Below, in pieces: positions 1-7,562 of a stretch of DNA of 18,395 bases (its first letter is position 1; each line of letters opens with the position of its first letter). A model generated the notes under the pieces. That model was not told the DNA's origin. It saw only the letters and a list, made by a program, of their open reading frames with translations, and did no database searches. The DNA comes from Rhodobacterales bacterium UBA3080. Lineage in GTDB: Bacteria; Pseudomonadota; Alphaproteobacteria; Rhodobacterales; Rhodobacteraceae. A program made the position numbers and the translations under genes. The DNA is taken from NCBI GenBank assembly GCA_002366645.1, contig DFBM01000179.1:1159-19553 (forward strand), written 5' to 3'.

Positions 1-1881
1 TTCGGGGCGATTAACCTTGAAGACATCAAAGCACCGGAGTGCTTCATTGTCGAAAAACTCTGTCGCGAACGCATGGGTATTCCGGTTTTCCACGACGACC
101 AGCACGGCACAGCAATTGTTGTGGGCGCAGCGGCGACCAACGCGCTGTTTGTGGCTGGCAAAAAATTCGAAGATATCAAGGTGGTTTCAACCGGCGGCGG
201 AGCGGCCGGTATCGCCTGTCTGAACATGTTGTTGAAGCTTGGCGTTAAGCGTGAAAACGTTTGGCTATGTGATATCGCGGGACTGGTTTACGAAGGCCGT
301 TCTGAAGAAATGACGCCGCAGAAGGCGGAATTTGCACAGGCAAGTGACAAGCGCACGCTGGACGAAGTGATCGAAGGGGCTGATCTGTTTCTAGGGCTTT
401 CCGGTCCAGGTGTGCTGAAGCCTGAAATGGTTGCGAAAATGACCACGCAGCCGATTATCTTTGCGCTGGCGAACCCGACGCCCGAAATCATGCCTGAAGA
501 GGTGCGTAAAGTCGCGCCGGATGCGATTATGGCGACGGGGCGCTCGGACTTTCCCAATCAGGTTAACAACGTTTTGTGTTTCCCGTTCATCTTCCGTGGA
601 GCTTTGGATGTTGGTGCTACGACAATCAACGACGCGATGGAAATCGCATGCGTTGAAGGTATTGCCGAGCTTGCGCGCGCATCGTCAAGTGCAGAAGCCG
701 CGGCGGCTTACAAGGATGAAAATCTAAAGTTCGGACCTGAATATCTGATCCCGAAGCCTTTCGATCCACGACTATTGGCAATCGTATCCTGCGCGGTGGT
801 CAAAGCCGCGATGGAAAGCGGTGTCGCGAGCCGCCCGATCACGGATATGGAATCGTACAAAGAAAAGCTCGATGGGTCTGTATTTAAATCCGCCCTGATT
901 ATGCGCCCAGTTTTCGAGGGCGCCCGCAGCGCCGTTCGCAAGATTGTGTTCGCGGAGGGCGAGAGCGAGCGTGTTCTGCGTGCGGCCCATGCGATGGTTG
1001 AGGAATTGACCGACAAGCCGATCCTTATCGGCCGGCCCGATGTGATTGAGGCACGCTGCGAAAAGTTCGGTTTGCCGATAAAGGAAGGCCGCGATTTTGA
1101 ACTGGTTAACCCGCAGAATGATCCGCGTTTCCGGGATTATTGGGGCAGCTACCATGATATTATGCAGCGCCGAGGTGTGACACCGGATTTGGCCAAGGCA
1201 ATCATGCGCACTAACACCACTGCTATCGGGGCAGTCATGGTTCACCGCGGTGACGCCGACAGTCTGATCTGCGGCACTTTCGGGCAATATTTGTGGCATC
1301 TGGACTACGTTCAGCAGGTATTGGGAACTGACAGCCTACGCCCGATCGGGGCGCTTTCCTTGATGATCCTCGAAAACGGACCGCTGTTTGTTGCTGATAC
1401 GCATGTGTTCCCGGAACCGACACCGCAACAAATGGCGGATACGGTTATCGCGGCCTCGCGTCATGTACGTCGTTTTGGTCTGGAACCGAAGGTGGCGCTA
1501 TGCTCGCATTCACAGTTTGGAAACTTGCCGACGGATTCCGCCTGCCGGATGCGCGAAGCGATTGCTATTCTGGATGGCATGAACCTCGATTTCCAATACG
1601 AAGGCGAGATGCATACCGATGCGGCTTTGGACGAAAACCTGCGACGGAAAATTTTCCCGAACTCGCGCTATGACGGGGCAGCCAACGTGCTGGTCTTTGC
1701 GAATTCCGATGCGGCAAGCGCGGTGCGCAATATTCTGAAAATGGCAGCGAACGGGCTGGAGGTAGGGCCGATCCTGATGGGTATGGGCAACCGCGCACAT
1801 ATCGTCACGCCCTCGATTACGGCGCGTGGATTGCTGAATATCGCGGCGCTCGCAGGGATGCCGGTGAATTTATATGGATAA
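1..1881 (+). CDS. maeB: NADP-dependent malic enzyme, MaeB type with C-terminal phosphotransacetylase-like domain (5' truncated by window edge)
   Basis: Oxidative decarboxylation of malate to pyruvate in the cytoplasm, yielding NADPH. The reading frame is open from base 1 (FGAINLEDIKAPECF...), so the gene begins outside the window and ATG 73 is internal. 626 residues are visible. MaeB proteins are usually about 750-760, so roughly 130 N-terminal residues are missing, including the catalytic tyrosine region. Visible malic-enzyme motifs are the metal-binding VFHDDQHGTA (residues about 29-38), the dinucleotide fold STGGGAAGIA, SGPGVLKPEMV, FALANPTPE and GRSDFPNQVNNVLCFPF. From about residue 297 a PTA-like domain follows (VFAEGESERVLRAA, then MGMGNRAHIVTPSITARGL near the end). 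In MaeB enzymes this domain is generally regulatory, not catalytic. The stop codon overlaps a possible small gene, and prpE follows on the same strand, which suggests cotranscription. Confidence 0.96.
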   Translation, partial: FGAINLEDIKAPECFIVEKLCRERMGIPVFHDDQHGTAIVVGAAATNALFVAGKKFEDIKVVSTGGGAAGIACLNMLLKLGVKRENVWLCDIAGLVYEGRSEEMTPQKAEFAQASDKRTLDEVIEGADLFLGLSGPGVLKPEMVAKMTTQPIIFALANPTPEIMPEEVRKVAPDAIMATGRSDFPNQVNNVLCFPFIFRGALDVGATTINDAMEIACVEGIAELARASSSAEAAAAYKDENLKFGPEYLIPKPFDPRLLAIVSCAVVKAAMESGVASRPITDMESYKEKLDGSVFKSALIMRPVFEGARSAVRKIVFAEGESERVLRAAHAMVEELTDKPILIGRPDVIEARCEKFGLPIKEGRDFELVNPQNDPRFRDYWGSYHDIMQRRGVTPDLAKAIMRTNTTAIGAVMVHRGDADSLICGTFGQYLWHLDYVQQVLGTDSLRPIGALSLMILENGPLFVADTHVFPEPTPQQMADTVIAASRHVRRFGLEPKVALCSHSQFGNLPTDSACRMREAIAILDGMNLDFQYEGEMHTDAALDENLRRKIFPNSRYDGAANVLVFANSDAASAVRNILKMAANGLEVGPILMGMGNRAHIVTPSITARGLLNIAALAGMPVNLYG

Positions 1882-1948
1882 TAAAAATAACGATCACTCC
1901 GAGGGGGCGTTGGCAAAAACGTCGGGGCTGGAGGGCCTCAAAAAATAG
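1874..1948 (+). CDS. Possible 24-codon small protein between maeB and prpE
   Basis: ATG 1874 overlaps the maeB stop (1879-1881) by 8 nt in another frame. The frame stays open for 24 codons to TAG 1946-1948. The peptide begins MDNKNNDHSEGALAK and ends GLEGLKK. It is hydrophilic, rich in Asn, Asp, Lys and Gly, and has no signal peptide or membrane segment. Its stop lies inside the Shine-Dalgarno of prpE (AGGAG at 1947-1951), and prpE begins 9 nt after it, the geometry of a translationally coupled operon gene. No separate ribosome site is obvious, so translation would rely on ribosomes terminating on maeB. I do not recognise the peptide. It may simply be a chance frame in a 76-bp spacer. Confidence 0.4.
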   Translation: MDNKNNDHSEGALAKTSGLEGLKK

Positions 1949-1957
1949 GAGAAAAAT

Positions 1958-3856
1958 ATGAGCTATAAATCGGAATATGAAGGCTGGAAAGCCGATCCCG
2001 AGGCCTTCTGGATGGAAGCTGCCGAGGCGATAAGCTGGACAAAGAAGCCCACGCGCGCTTTGGATTCCAGTAACGCGCCGCTGTATGAATGGTTCACCGA
2101 CGGTGAGGCCAACACCTGCTACAATGCGCTCGACCGGCATGTCGAGGCAGGGCGCGGGGAGCAGACCGCCATCATTTACGACAGCCCGATCACCGGCGCA
2201 AAACGCAAGGTTTCTTATGCAGAGCTGACCGATCAGGTTGCGCTTTTGGCAGGGGCACTAAAGGCGAAAGGCGTGACCAAGGGTGATCGTGTTCTGATCT
2301 ATATGCCGATGGTTCCCGAAGCTTTGAACGCGATGCTGGCCTGTGCAAGGATCGGCGCAGTCCACTCGGTAGTCTTTGGCGGGTTCGCTGCAAATGAGCT
2401 GGCCGTGCGGATTGATGATGCTACCCCGAAGGCGATTATCGCGGCTTCTTGTGGTGTCGAGCCGGGCCGTATTGTCGAATATAAACCCCTGCTGGACGGT
2501 GCAATTGAATTGGCGGCGCATAAGCCGGAGTTCACGATCATACTACAGCGCGAACAATCTAAAGCCGCTCTGATCGAAGGCCGTGATTTTGACTGGTTCG
2601 AGGTACAGCAGGGTGTTGAACCGGCAGATTGTGTGCCGATTGGCGGCGCGGATCCGCTGTATATTCTGTATACATCCGGCACCACCGGCCAGCCTAAGGG
2701 TGTTGTACGGCCAAGTGGGGGGCATATGGTTGCCCTCAACTGGACCATGAAAAACATCTACAATGTAGAACCGGGCGAGGTTTTCTGGGCCGCCTCCGAT
2801 GTTGGCTGGGTCGTCGGTCATTCCTATATTTGCTATGCACCATTGATTTACGGCGCCACAACAATTGTCTTCGAAGGCAAGCCGGTCGGCACGCCAGATG
2901 CCGGAACTTTCTGGCGCGTTATCGAGGAACATAACGTTGCATCGTTTTTCACGGCACCGACGGCGTTCCGCGCGATCAAGCGCGAAGATCCGGCTGGAGA
3001 ATACGTTAAAAAATACGATCTGAGCTGTTTGAAGGCGCTCTATCTGGCGGGCGAGCGGGCTGATCCTGATACGATCATCTGGGCACAAAACCAGCTGGGT
3101 GTGCCTGTGGTCGATCACTGGTGGCAGACCGAGACGGGCTATTCGATTGCGGCCAACCCGCTGGGACTTGAGGAACTGCCGATGAAGCTTGGTTCGCCTA
3201 CTGTAGCGATGCCGGGATTTGATGTGCAGGTTCTGGGCGACGACGGTCATCAACTACCTGCTGGCGAGCTTGGCGCGATTGCAATCAAGTTGCCTCTGCC
3301 CCCCGGCACATTGCCGACGCTTTGGAATGCCGAGGAACGCTTTATAAAATCCTATCTTGATACATTCCCCGGCTATTACGAAACCGGTGATGCGGGTGTT
3401 ATCGACGAAGATGGATACCTGTACATCATGGCGCGAACCGACGACGTCATTAACGTTGCCGGCCACCGCCTGTCGACTGGCGCGATGGAAGAGGTTCTGG
3501 CCTCCCATCCCGACGTCGCGGAATGTGCGGTTATCGGTGTTGCTGACCAACTTAAGGGACAGCTACCGCTCGGGTTTTTATGTTTGAACAATGGCGTTGA
3601 TCGTCCTGCGGCCGAGGTAATTGCCGAGACCGTAAAACTGGTGCGCGAAAAAATCGGCCCTGTTGCGGCGTTCAAACTGGCGCTGGTAGTTGATCGTTTG
3701 CCCAAGACCCGTTCGGGTAAAATTTTGCGCGGTACGATGGTGAATATTGCTGATGGTACACCATGGAAAATGCCGGCGACGATCGATGATCCGGTAATTC
3801 TGGATGAAATCACTGTTTCGCTTCAGACATTGGGATTTGCTTCAGAGGCATCCTGA
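1958..3856 (+). CDS. prpE: Propionyl-CoA synthetase (propionate--CoA ligase)
   Basis: Activates propionate with ATP and CoA to propionyl-CoA through an acyl-adenylate. In roseobacters the same enzyme is reported to activate acrylate from DMSP breakdown. The 632 residues match the family length (about 630). The N-terminus (YEGWKADPEAFW, then SNAPLYEWF and NTCYNALDRHVEAG) is the ACAS_N region of PrpE. Adenylate-forming motifs are YTSGTTGQPKGVVR (about 239-252), WWQTETGY (about 388-395), the hinge region ARTDDVINVAGHRLSTG and PKTRSGKILRGTM. K588 in SGKILR corresponds to the catalytic lysine that is reversibly acylated in PrpE/Acs enzymes. The start is fixed by AGGAG seven bases upstream of ATG. 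It follows maeB on the same strand. Propionyl-CoA carbon enters the TCA cycle as succinyl-CoA and leaves as malate, a plausible reason for the pairing with malic enzyme. Confidence 0.97.
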   Translation: MSYKSEYEGWKADPEAFWMEAAEAISWTKKPTRALDSSNAPLYEWFTDGEANTCYNALDRHVEAGRGEQTAIIYDSPITGAKRKVSYAELTDQVALLAGALKAKGVTKGDRVLIYMPMVPEALNAMLACARIGAVHSVVFGGFAANELAVRIDDATPKAIIAASCGVEPGRIVEYKPLLDGAIELAAHKPEFTIILQREQSKAALIEGRDFDWFEVQQGVEPADCVPIGGADPLYILYTSGTTGQPKGVVRPSGGHMVALNWTMKNIYNVEPGEVFWAASDVGWVVGHSYICYAPLIYGATTIVFEGKPVGTPDAGTFWRVIEEHNVASFFTAPTAFRAIKREDPAGEYVKKYDLSCLKALYLAGERADPDTIIWAQNQLGVPVVDHWWQTETGYSIAANPLGLEELPMKLGSPTVAMPGFDVQVLGDDGHQLPAGELGAIAIKLPLPPGTLPTLWNAEERFIKSYLDTFPGYYETGDAGVIDEDGYLYIMARTDDVINVAGHRLSTGAMEEVLASHPDVAECAVIGVADQLKGQLPLGFLCLNNGVDRPAAEVIAETVKLVREKIGPVAAFKLALVVDRLPKTRSGKILRGTMVNIADGTPWKMPATIDDPVILDEITVSLQTLGFASEAS

Positions 3857-3866
3857 ACTTTGAGAA

Positions 3867-3895
3867 GGGCAACGGATTACACGTTGCCCTTTTTT
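3867..3895 (+). terminator. Rho-independent terminator of the maeB-prpE unit
   Basis: A perfect 8-bp inverted repeat GGGCAACG / CGTTGCCC encloses the 7-nt loop GATTACA and is followed directly by six T residues. It lies 10 bp after the prpE stop. It separates the carbon-metabolism unit from the DUF1223 gene downstream. Confidence 0.93.
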
Positions 3896-3941
3896 CATTC
3901 CTGGCGAATTTCGTTTTGGTAAACTTTTGCTCGCGAAGGGG

Positions 3942-4015
3942 TGACTGGAAAGTCAGGAGAAATGAAGGTATCAACCTCTTAAATGCCGTTGCTGGAGCAA
4001 AGATGCGTACTTTAA
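3942..4015 (+). promoter_or_regulatory. Structured leader with two mini reading frames ahead of the DUF1223 gene
   Basis: TGACT (3942-3946) and AGTCA (3951-3955) form a 5-bp stem around GGAA, a GNRA-type tetraloop. Directly abutting it is a strong Shine-Dalgarno, AGGAG (3955-3959), followed after two bases by ATG 3962, which opens only a six-codon frame (MKVSTS, stop at 3980-3982). A second frame, ATG 3983 to TAA 4015 (MPLLEQRCVL), is in the same register and overlaps the start of the DUF1223 gene at 4003. The arrangement is compatible with translational control or attenuation, but function is inferred and chance is possible. Confidence 0.3.
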
Positions 4016-4698
4016 GAAATATAGCCGTGATCCTGACGCTGCTTGTCCCGTTTTCCGTGGCGGCGCAAAGCTCGGTCGTGGTTGAACTTTTTACCTCCCA
4101 AGGGTGCAGCTCCTGCCCACCTGCCGATAAGATTTTGCTGGATCTGGAGCGGGATGAGAATGTGATCGTCTTGGGCTGGCACGTCGATTACTGGGATTAC
4201 CTCGGCTGGAAAGACGAGTTTTCCAGCCCTGAAAGTACCGCACGGCAAATGGGATATAGGGAGCGCTGGGATTTGCGCTCACTTTATACGCCGCAAGCCG
4301 TCATTCATGGCGAAACGCAGGTGATCGGCAGCAACCGACGTAAAATCGAAATGTATGTCGATCAGTTTCAAGCCGAAGAGCCCGTGCTGGGGCTAGAGAT
4401 CATTGCCGACGGCGAACAGCTTAAAGTTAACGTCTCTGCACTTACGGCGAGCTTGCCTGAAGCCGGCGTTTACCTTTTGGAAATTATCCCGACCTCTACG
4501 TCGATGATCGGGCGCGGTGAAAATGCCGGACGGACCATCGAATACATAAATGTCGTCAAGGATATGAGCCTGATTGCTTCGTGGGACGGAAGATCAGGAT
4601 CCGACCTGTCAGCGGAAATTGCGAGAGACAAAAGCTACGTGATCCTTGTTCAGGCTAATGATTTTGGCCCTGTGCTTGGCGCGGCCTACGTGAACTAA
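4003..4698 (+). CDS. DUF1223 family secreted thioredoxin-like protein
   Basis: The 231-residue protein has an N-terminal signal sequence (charged MRTLRN, hydrophobic core to about residue 19, likely cleavage after AAQ or near it), so it is probably periplasmic. The family has a thioredoxin-like fold with a CxxC. Here SQGCSSCPPAD gives C35 and C38, followed by WHVDYWDYLGWKDEF and the conserved YTPQAVIHGE and GSNR segments. The biochemical role of the family is not established; a thiol redox function is an inference. ATG 4003 was chosen because GGAG lies 6 nt upstream and the signal peptide starts there. A TTG start at 3916 would bury the signal peptide behind 29 residues. The last 4 nt overlap the 3' end of the converging polysaccharide operon, and no terminator separates them. 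Confidence 0.88.
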   Translation: MRTLRNIAVILTLLVPFSVAAQSSVVVELFTSQGCSSCPPADKILLDLERDENVIVLGWHVDYWDYLGWKDEFSSPESTARQMGYRERWDLRSLYTPQAVIHGETQVIGSNRRKIEMYVDQFQAEEPVLGLEIIADGEQLKVNVSALTASLPEAGVYLLEIIPTSTSMIGRGENAGRTIEYINVVKDMSLIASWDGRSGSDLSAEIARDKSYVILVQANDFGPVLGAAYVN

Positions 4699-6029
4699 AG
4701 GCTCCAAACCTTTAGACCCTTGTCGATTTTTTCACCTTCAAGCGCCGAGCGGATGTCGATTAAAGCCCCGTCGCCCCGCAAGTTTCGCAAAATTACCTGC
4801 GCGTTGTTGGCCAGATATGCAGCATGCGGAACCGCAAGGATTAGCAAGTCGAGTTTTGGCATATCTTTCAGATCGGTCCACTCAAAGGCGCCGTCTGGAA
4901 TTTCGGCAGGGTTGGCGAGGGGGTCGTGAACCATGGGTCGCACGCCGAACTCGGACAGGGACTGCAAAATGTCAAAGGTTTTGGAGTTGCGAAGATCGGG
5001 AACGTTTTCCTTGAACGTTAAACCCAGCACGGCGACTTTTGCCTTTGAAAGCGGAACATTTCGGGCGGCCAACATCTTGATAGCCTTGGCGGCAATAAAC
5101 TCGCCCATACCATCATTGATACGACGCCCCGACAGGATGACCTTGGAGTGATAACCGACTTCTTCGGCCTTCGCGGTGAGGTAGTAAGGGTCAACGCCTA
5201 TGCAATGCCCACCGACAAGACCGGGCGTAAAGGGCAGGAAGTTCCACTTGGTTGATGCGGCTTCGAGCACGTCGTTGGTACGAATATCAAGACGTTCGCA
5301 AATCATCGCCAGTTCGTTCATCAGCGCAATATTCACGTCGCGTTGCGTGTTTTCAATCACCTTCGCGGTCTCCGCCACACGAATTGTCGGGGCGCGGTGG
5401 ATACCTGCGTGGACTACGCTTCCATAGACGTCGGCCACCCGTTGCAGGGACAGGGCATCTTGCGCGGCAACTACTTTCGCAATGGTTTCCAGACGGTGTT
5501 CTGTGTCACCGGGGTTGATACGCTCGGGACTGTAGCCGAGTTTGAAGTCTATTCCGCATCGCAGACCGGACTTTTCGGCGAGGATCGGGCCACAAATATC
5601 TTCGGTTACACCCGGGTACACTGTTGACTCAAATACCACGATAGCGCCTTTGCGAAGATGTGGTGCGATGCTGGCGCAGGCCGCGCGCAGCGGCGAGAGG
5701 TCAGGGCGATTACCTTTGTCGATCGGGGTTGGGACGGTGACAATGAAAAAGCTGGCGTTTGCCAGATCGTCGGGCGCGGCTGTGAACTCAAGGCGGGATT
5801 CCTGAATATCCGACGCACCAAGTTCAAGCGTATTGTCAAATCCGCCGGCGAGCTCGGAGATCCGCTTTTGGTTGATATCGAAGCCAATGACGTTGGCGAA
5901 ATGCTTTGCAAAACCGACTGCTACGGGCAGCCCGACATACCCGAGGCCGATAACAGCGATAGTCTCGTCTGTTCGCAACGGGGTGACGGGCATTGCGTCT
6001 GCGAGGAAAAGCGGGGTGGTTACGTTCAT
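4695..6029 (-). CDS. tviB: Nucleotide-sugar dehydrogenase, TviB/VipA/WbpO type (UDP-N-acetylhexosamine 6-dehydrogenase)
   Basis: NAD-dependent four-electron oxidation of C6 of a UDP-N-acetylhexosamine (GlcNAc or GalNAc) to the uronic acid, a precursor for acidic capsule or O-antigen sugars, in the cytoplasm. The 444 residues carry the Rossmann motif GLGYVG (28-33), the VTVPTPID segment, FESTVYPG (133-140), GYSPERINPGD (165-175), KVIENTQRDVNIALMNEL (223-240) and the active-site GGHCIGVDPYYL with C276. The sequence resembles TviB and WbpO more than UDP-glucose dehydrogenase or WecC/MnaB, though the exact substrate cannot be read from sequence. The start has AGGAGT about 7 nt upstream. M13 is an alternative start nearer the fold. 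It is the last gene of the minus-strand operon, 14 nt after the KpsE-like gene. Confidence 0.92.
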   Translation of the reverse strand: MNVTTPLFLADAMPVTPLRTDETIAVIGLGYVGLPVAVGFAKHFANVIGFDINQKRISELAGGFDNTLELGASDIQESRLEFTAAPDDLANASFFIVTVPTPIDKGNRPDLSPLRAACASIAPHLRKGAIVVFESTVYPGVTEDICGPILAEKSGLRCGIDFKLGYSPERINPGDTEHRLETIAKVVAAQDALSLQRVADVYGSVVHAGIHRAPTIRVAETAKVIENTQRDVNIALMNELAMICERLDIRTNDVLEAASTKWNFLPFTPGLVGGHCIGVDPYYLTAKAEEVGYHSKVILSGRRINDGMGEFIAAKAIKMLAARNVPLSKAKVAVLGLTFKENVPDLRNSKTFDILQSLSEFGVRPMVHDPLANPAEIPDGAFEWTDLKDMPKLDLLILAVPHAAYLANNAQVILRNLRGDGALIDIRSALEGEKIDKGLKVWSL

Positions 6030-6043
6030 TTGAAGACTCCTGT

Positions 6044-6877
6044 TCAGTCTCGCGCGTAATGGCGAAAGCTTTGGAAAAATATGGCGATGATCGAGAACAG
6101 CGATAAGCTGACGAAGAAGGTGAGAAGCGTGTTTGGTATTGTTCGGTTTAGGGGGCTCGTCGGTATGGATGCTGGCACCAAGGTTTTCAGTTCCGTTGGA
6201 GCCGCGAGGGTGCTGCCCTGTTGAACAATCCGAAGGTTGTGCTGATGAGCCTCTAACGCGTCATTTGCGCTGGTTGTCAGAATGACCAGACCCTGTGTGG
6301 TGTCGATCTGCATTTCGAAAGAATAACCGACCGATGCGCTCAGCTTGGCACGCAATTGAAATGCGGCGGCCATGTTGTTGCCGCCAAGGCTGGGGAGTGT
6401 GTTGAATAACGAGTTGCGCGGAACGAAGGGTTGGGCACTCTCAACGGTGAACGTGCTGGTTGATTCATAAACTTTTGGCAGAAAGAAAGCGGAAGTCACG
6501 GCCGCGATAACCGTTGGCAGTGCTACGAATATGGTGACAAGAAGAACGGTAATTCGACGGGAACGCTGTCTGGCTGCTAACAAACTTGCGCGTGCGGACT
6601 CGATGTCGTCGAGTGCATCGAGATGGGCGCGAGCCTTTTCCATACGACGGGATTCAATCGCCTCGGCTTCCTGTCGACGGCGGGCTTCGGCGGTACGGAT
6701 ACGCTCGGCCTTCCCGGTCTCGAATTGGTCAAGTCGGCTTTGGCGGTCCATGTCGGCCTGCAAAAAGCGTTGCTCGTTTGGGTCAGCAGCGGCTTGCCGA
6801 CGAACTTCGCGCCATTTGCGAAGACGCTCTTGCTCTTCGGTTAACGTGGGAGGGGAGATGGACGAATTTTCATGCAC
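6044..6877 (-). CDS. KpsE/PCP-like capsule polysaccharide export inner-membrane protein, short form with cytoplasmic helical region
   Basis: Probable inner-membrane partner of the KpsMT exporter, linking it to the periplasm. The 277 residues divide into a charged, Glu/Arg/Ala-rich cytoplasmic segment (about 12-108, likely long helix or coiled coil), TM1 (about 109-133), a short periplasmic part (about 134-249) and TM2 (about 250-268) with a basic C-terminal tail. The proline-containing SPLNRTIPN just before TM2 resembles the Pro-rich stretch of PCP proteins. KpsE/BexC proteins are usually about 370-390 residues, with the coiled coil in the periplasm, so this one is short and differently arranged. 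The start is taken as GTG 6877, whose GTGCATGA overlaps the kpsT stop by 8 nt. The ATG inside that overlap opens only a 10-codon dead end in another frame. Family assignment rests on topology and context. Confidence 0.72.
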   Translation of the reverse strand: MHENSSISPPTLTEEQERLRKWREVRRQAAADPNEQRFLQADMDRQSRLDQFETGKAERIRTAEARRRQEAEAIESRRMEKARAHLDALDDIESARASLLAARQRSRRITVLLVTIFVALPTVIAAVTSAFFLPKVYESTSTFTVESAQPFVPRNSLFNTLPSLGGNNMAAAFQLRAKLSASVGYSFEMQIDTTQGLVILTTSANDALEAHQHNLRIVQQGSTLAAPTELKTLVPASIPTSPLNRTIPNTLLTFFVSLSLFSIIAIFFQSFRHYARD

Positions 6878-7562
6878 GGCGTGCCACCTCGTTCCAGTAG
6901 GTGTCGCCGTACCCGTCAGCGTAGTCGAGAATATCCTGCGCTTCTTCCGCGGTTTCGCAGGGCAGGAGTTTTCCTGCGTGTAGAGCATAAAACTTGGTGC
7001 AAAATCGGTTTAAGCTGCGGGCGTGGCGTGAAAGCAGGATCAAGCCGGAGCGGTTCAGTCTTTCGAACAAAGCCGCCTCGCATTTGTCGCGAAAACCGTG
7101 GTCGCCAGCACTGGTAACGCCATCACTTATGTAGGTGTTGAACTCGACGGACATCGAAAATGCAAATGCCAACCGGGCGCGCATGCCCGGAGCGTATTCC
7201 GAGAAAGGTCTGTGAAAGTAGGTTCCGATATCTGCAAAGCTTTCGCAGTAGTCAGTTGTTTCCCTGACATTCCGGCGCAGGAGTTGTGACAGGTATTTAA
7301 CGTTTTCGGAGCCTGATAATCCTGCGTGAAATCCGGCAGTGGTGCCGATTGGAAAGGACAGGTTGCCGCTGCGCAAAACATGCCCTTGGTCCGGGCGCTC
7401 AACACCTGATATTATACGTGATAGGGTTGATTTTCCGGCACCACCCAAAGCTAAAATTCCGACACGATCTTTGCTTTCAAACTGCACAGATACGTCGTTA
7501 AGAATTATCGTGTGGTCGTCCGCGTGCCGATGGTAACGGCTGACATTGATAAGCGATATCAT
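6870..7562 (-). CDS. kpsT: KpsT-type polysaccharide ABC exporter ATP-binding protein with atypical catalytic motifs
   Basis: Cytoplasmic ATPase subunit expected to pair with the KpsM permease. The 230 residues match KpsT length (about 220). Visible motifs are Walker A ALGGAGKST (38-46, K44), a Q-loop region around FPIGTTAGFHAGLSGSENV, the ABC signature as YAPGMRARLAF (123-133; KpsT proteins usually have YSSGMRARLAF), Walker B ending YISDGVT (144-150) and an H-loop region LLSRHARSL (176-184). The Glu that normally follows the Walker B Asp is Gly148. The position of the switch His appears to be Arg179, with His180 shifted by one. Ala38 replaces the first P-loop Gly, a change I recall in some Rhodobacteraceae relatives. 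ATG overlaps the kpsM stop as ATGA. Export function is inferred from context; ATPase activity may be weak. Confidence 0.87.
   Translation of the reverse strand: MISLINVSRYHRHADDHTIILNDVSVQFESKDRVGILALGGAGKSTLSRIISGVERPDQGHVLRSGNLSFPIGTTAGFHAGLSGSENVKYLSQLLRRNVRETTDYCESFADIGTYFHRPFSEYAPGMRARLAFAFSMSVEFNTYISDGVTSAGDHGFRDKCEAALFERLNRSGLILLSRHARSLNRFCTKFYALHAGKLLPCETAEEAQDILDYADGYGDTYWNEVARRA

Noticed and set aside
1..72. malic enzyme as a short protein starting at ATG 73
   Set aside because: The frame is open to base 1 and its translation is conserved malic-enzyme sequence, so the gene is cut by the window edge, not truncated.
2543..3253. A 236-codon open frame on the minus strand inside prpE
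   Set aside because: It lies wholly antisense to a clear PrpE coding region, has no recognisable domain and no ribosome site; it is a shadow of the codon bias of prpE.
3916..4002. Upstream TTG start for the DUF1223 gene
   Set aside because: It would place 29 residues before the signal peptide. ATG 4003 has GGAG at proper spacing and starts exactly at the signal sequence.
6878..6988. N-terminal extension of the KpsE-like protein to ATG 6988
   Set aside because: It would overlap kpsT by over 110 nt. GTG 6877 fits the 4-8 nt overlaps seen throughout the operon.
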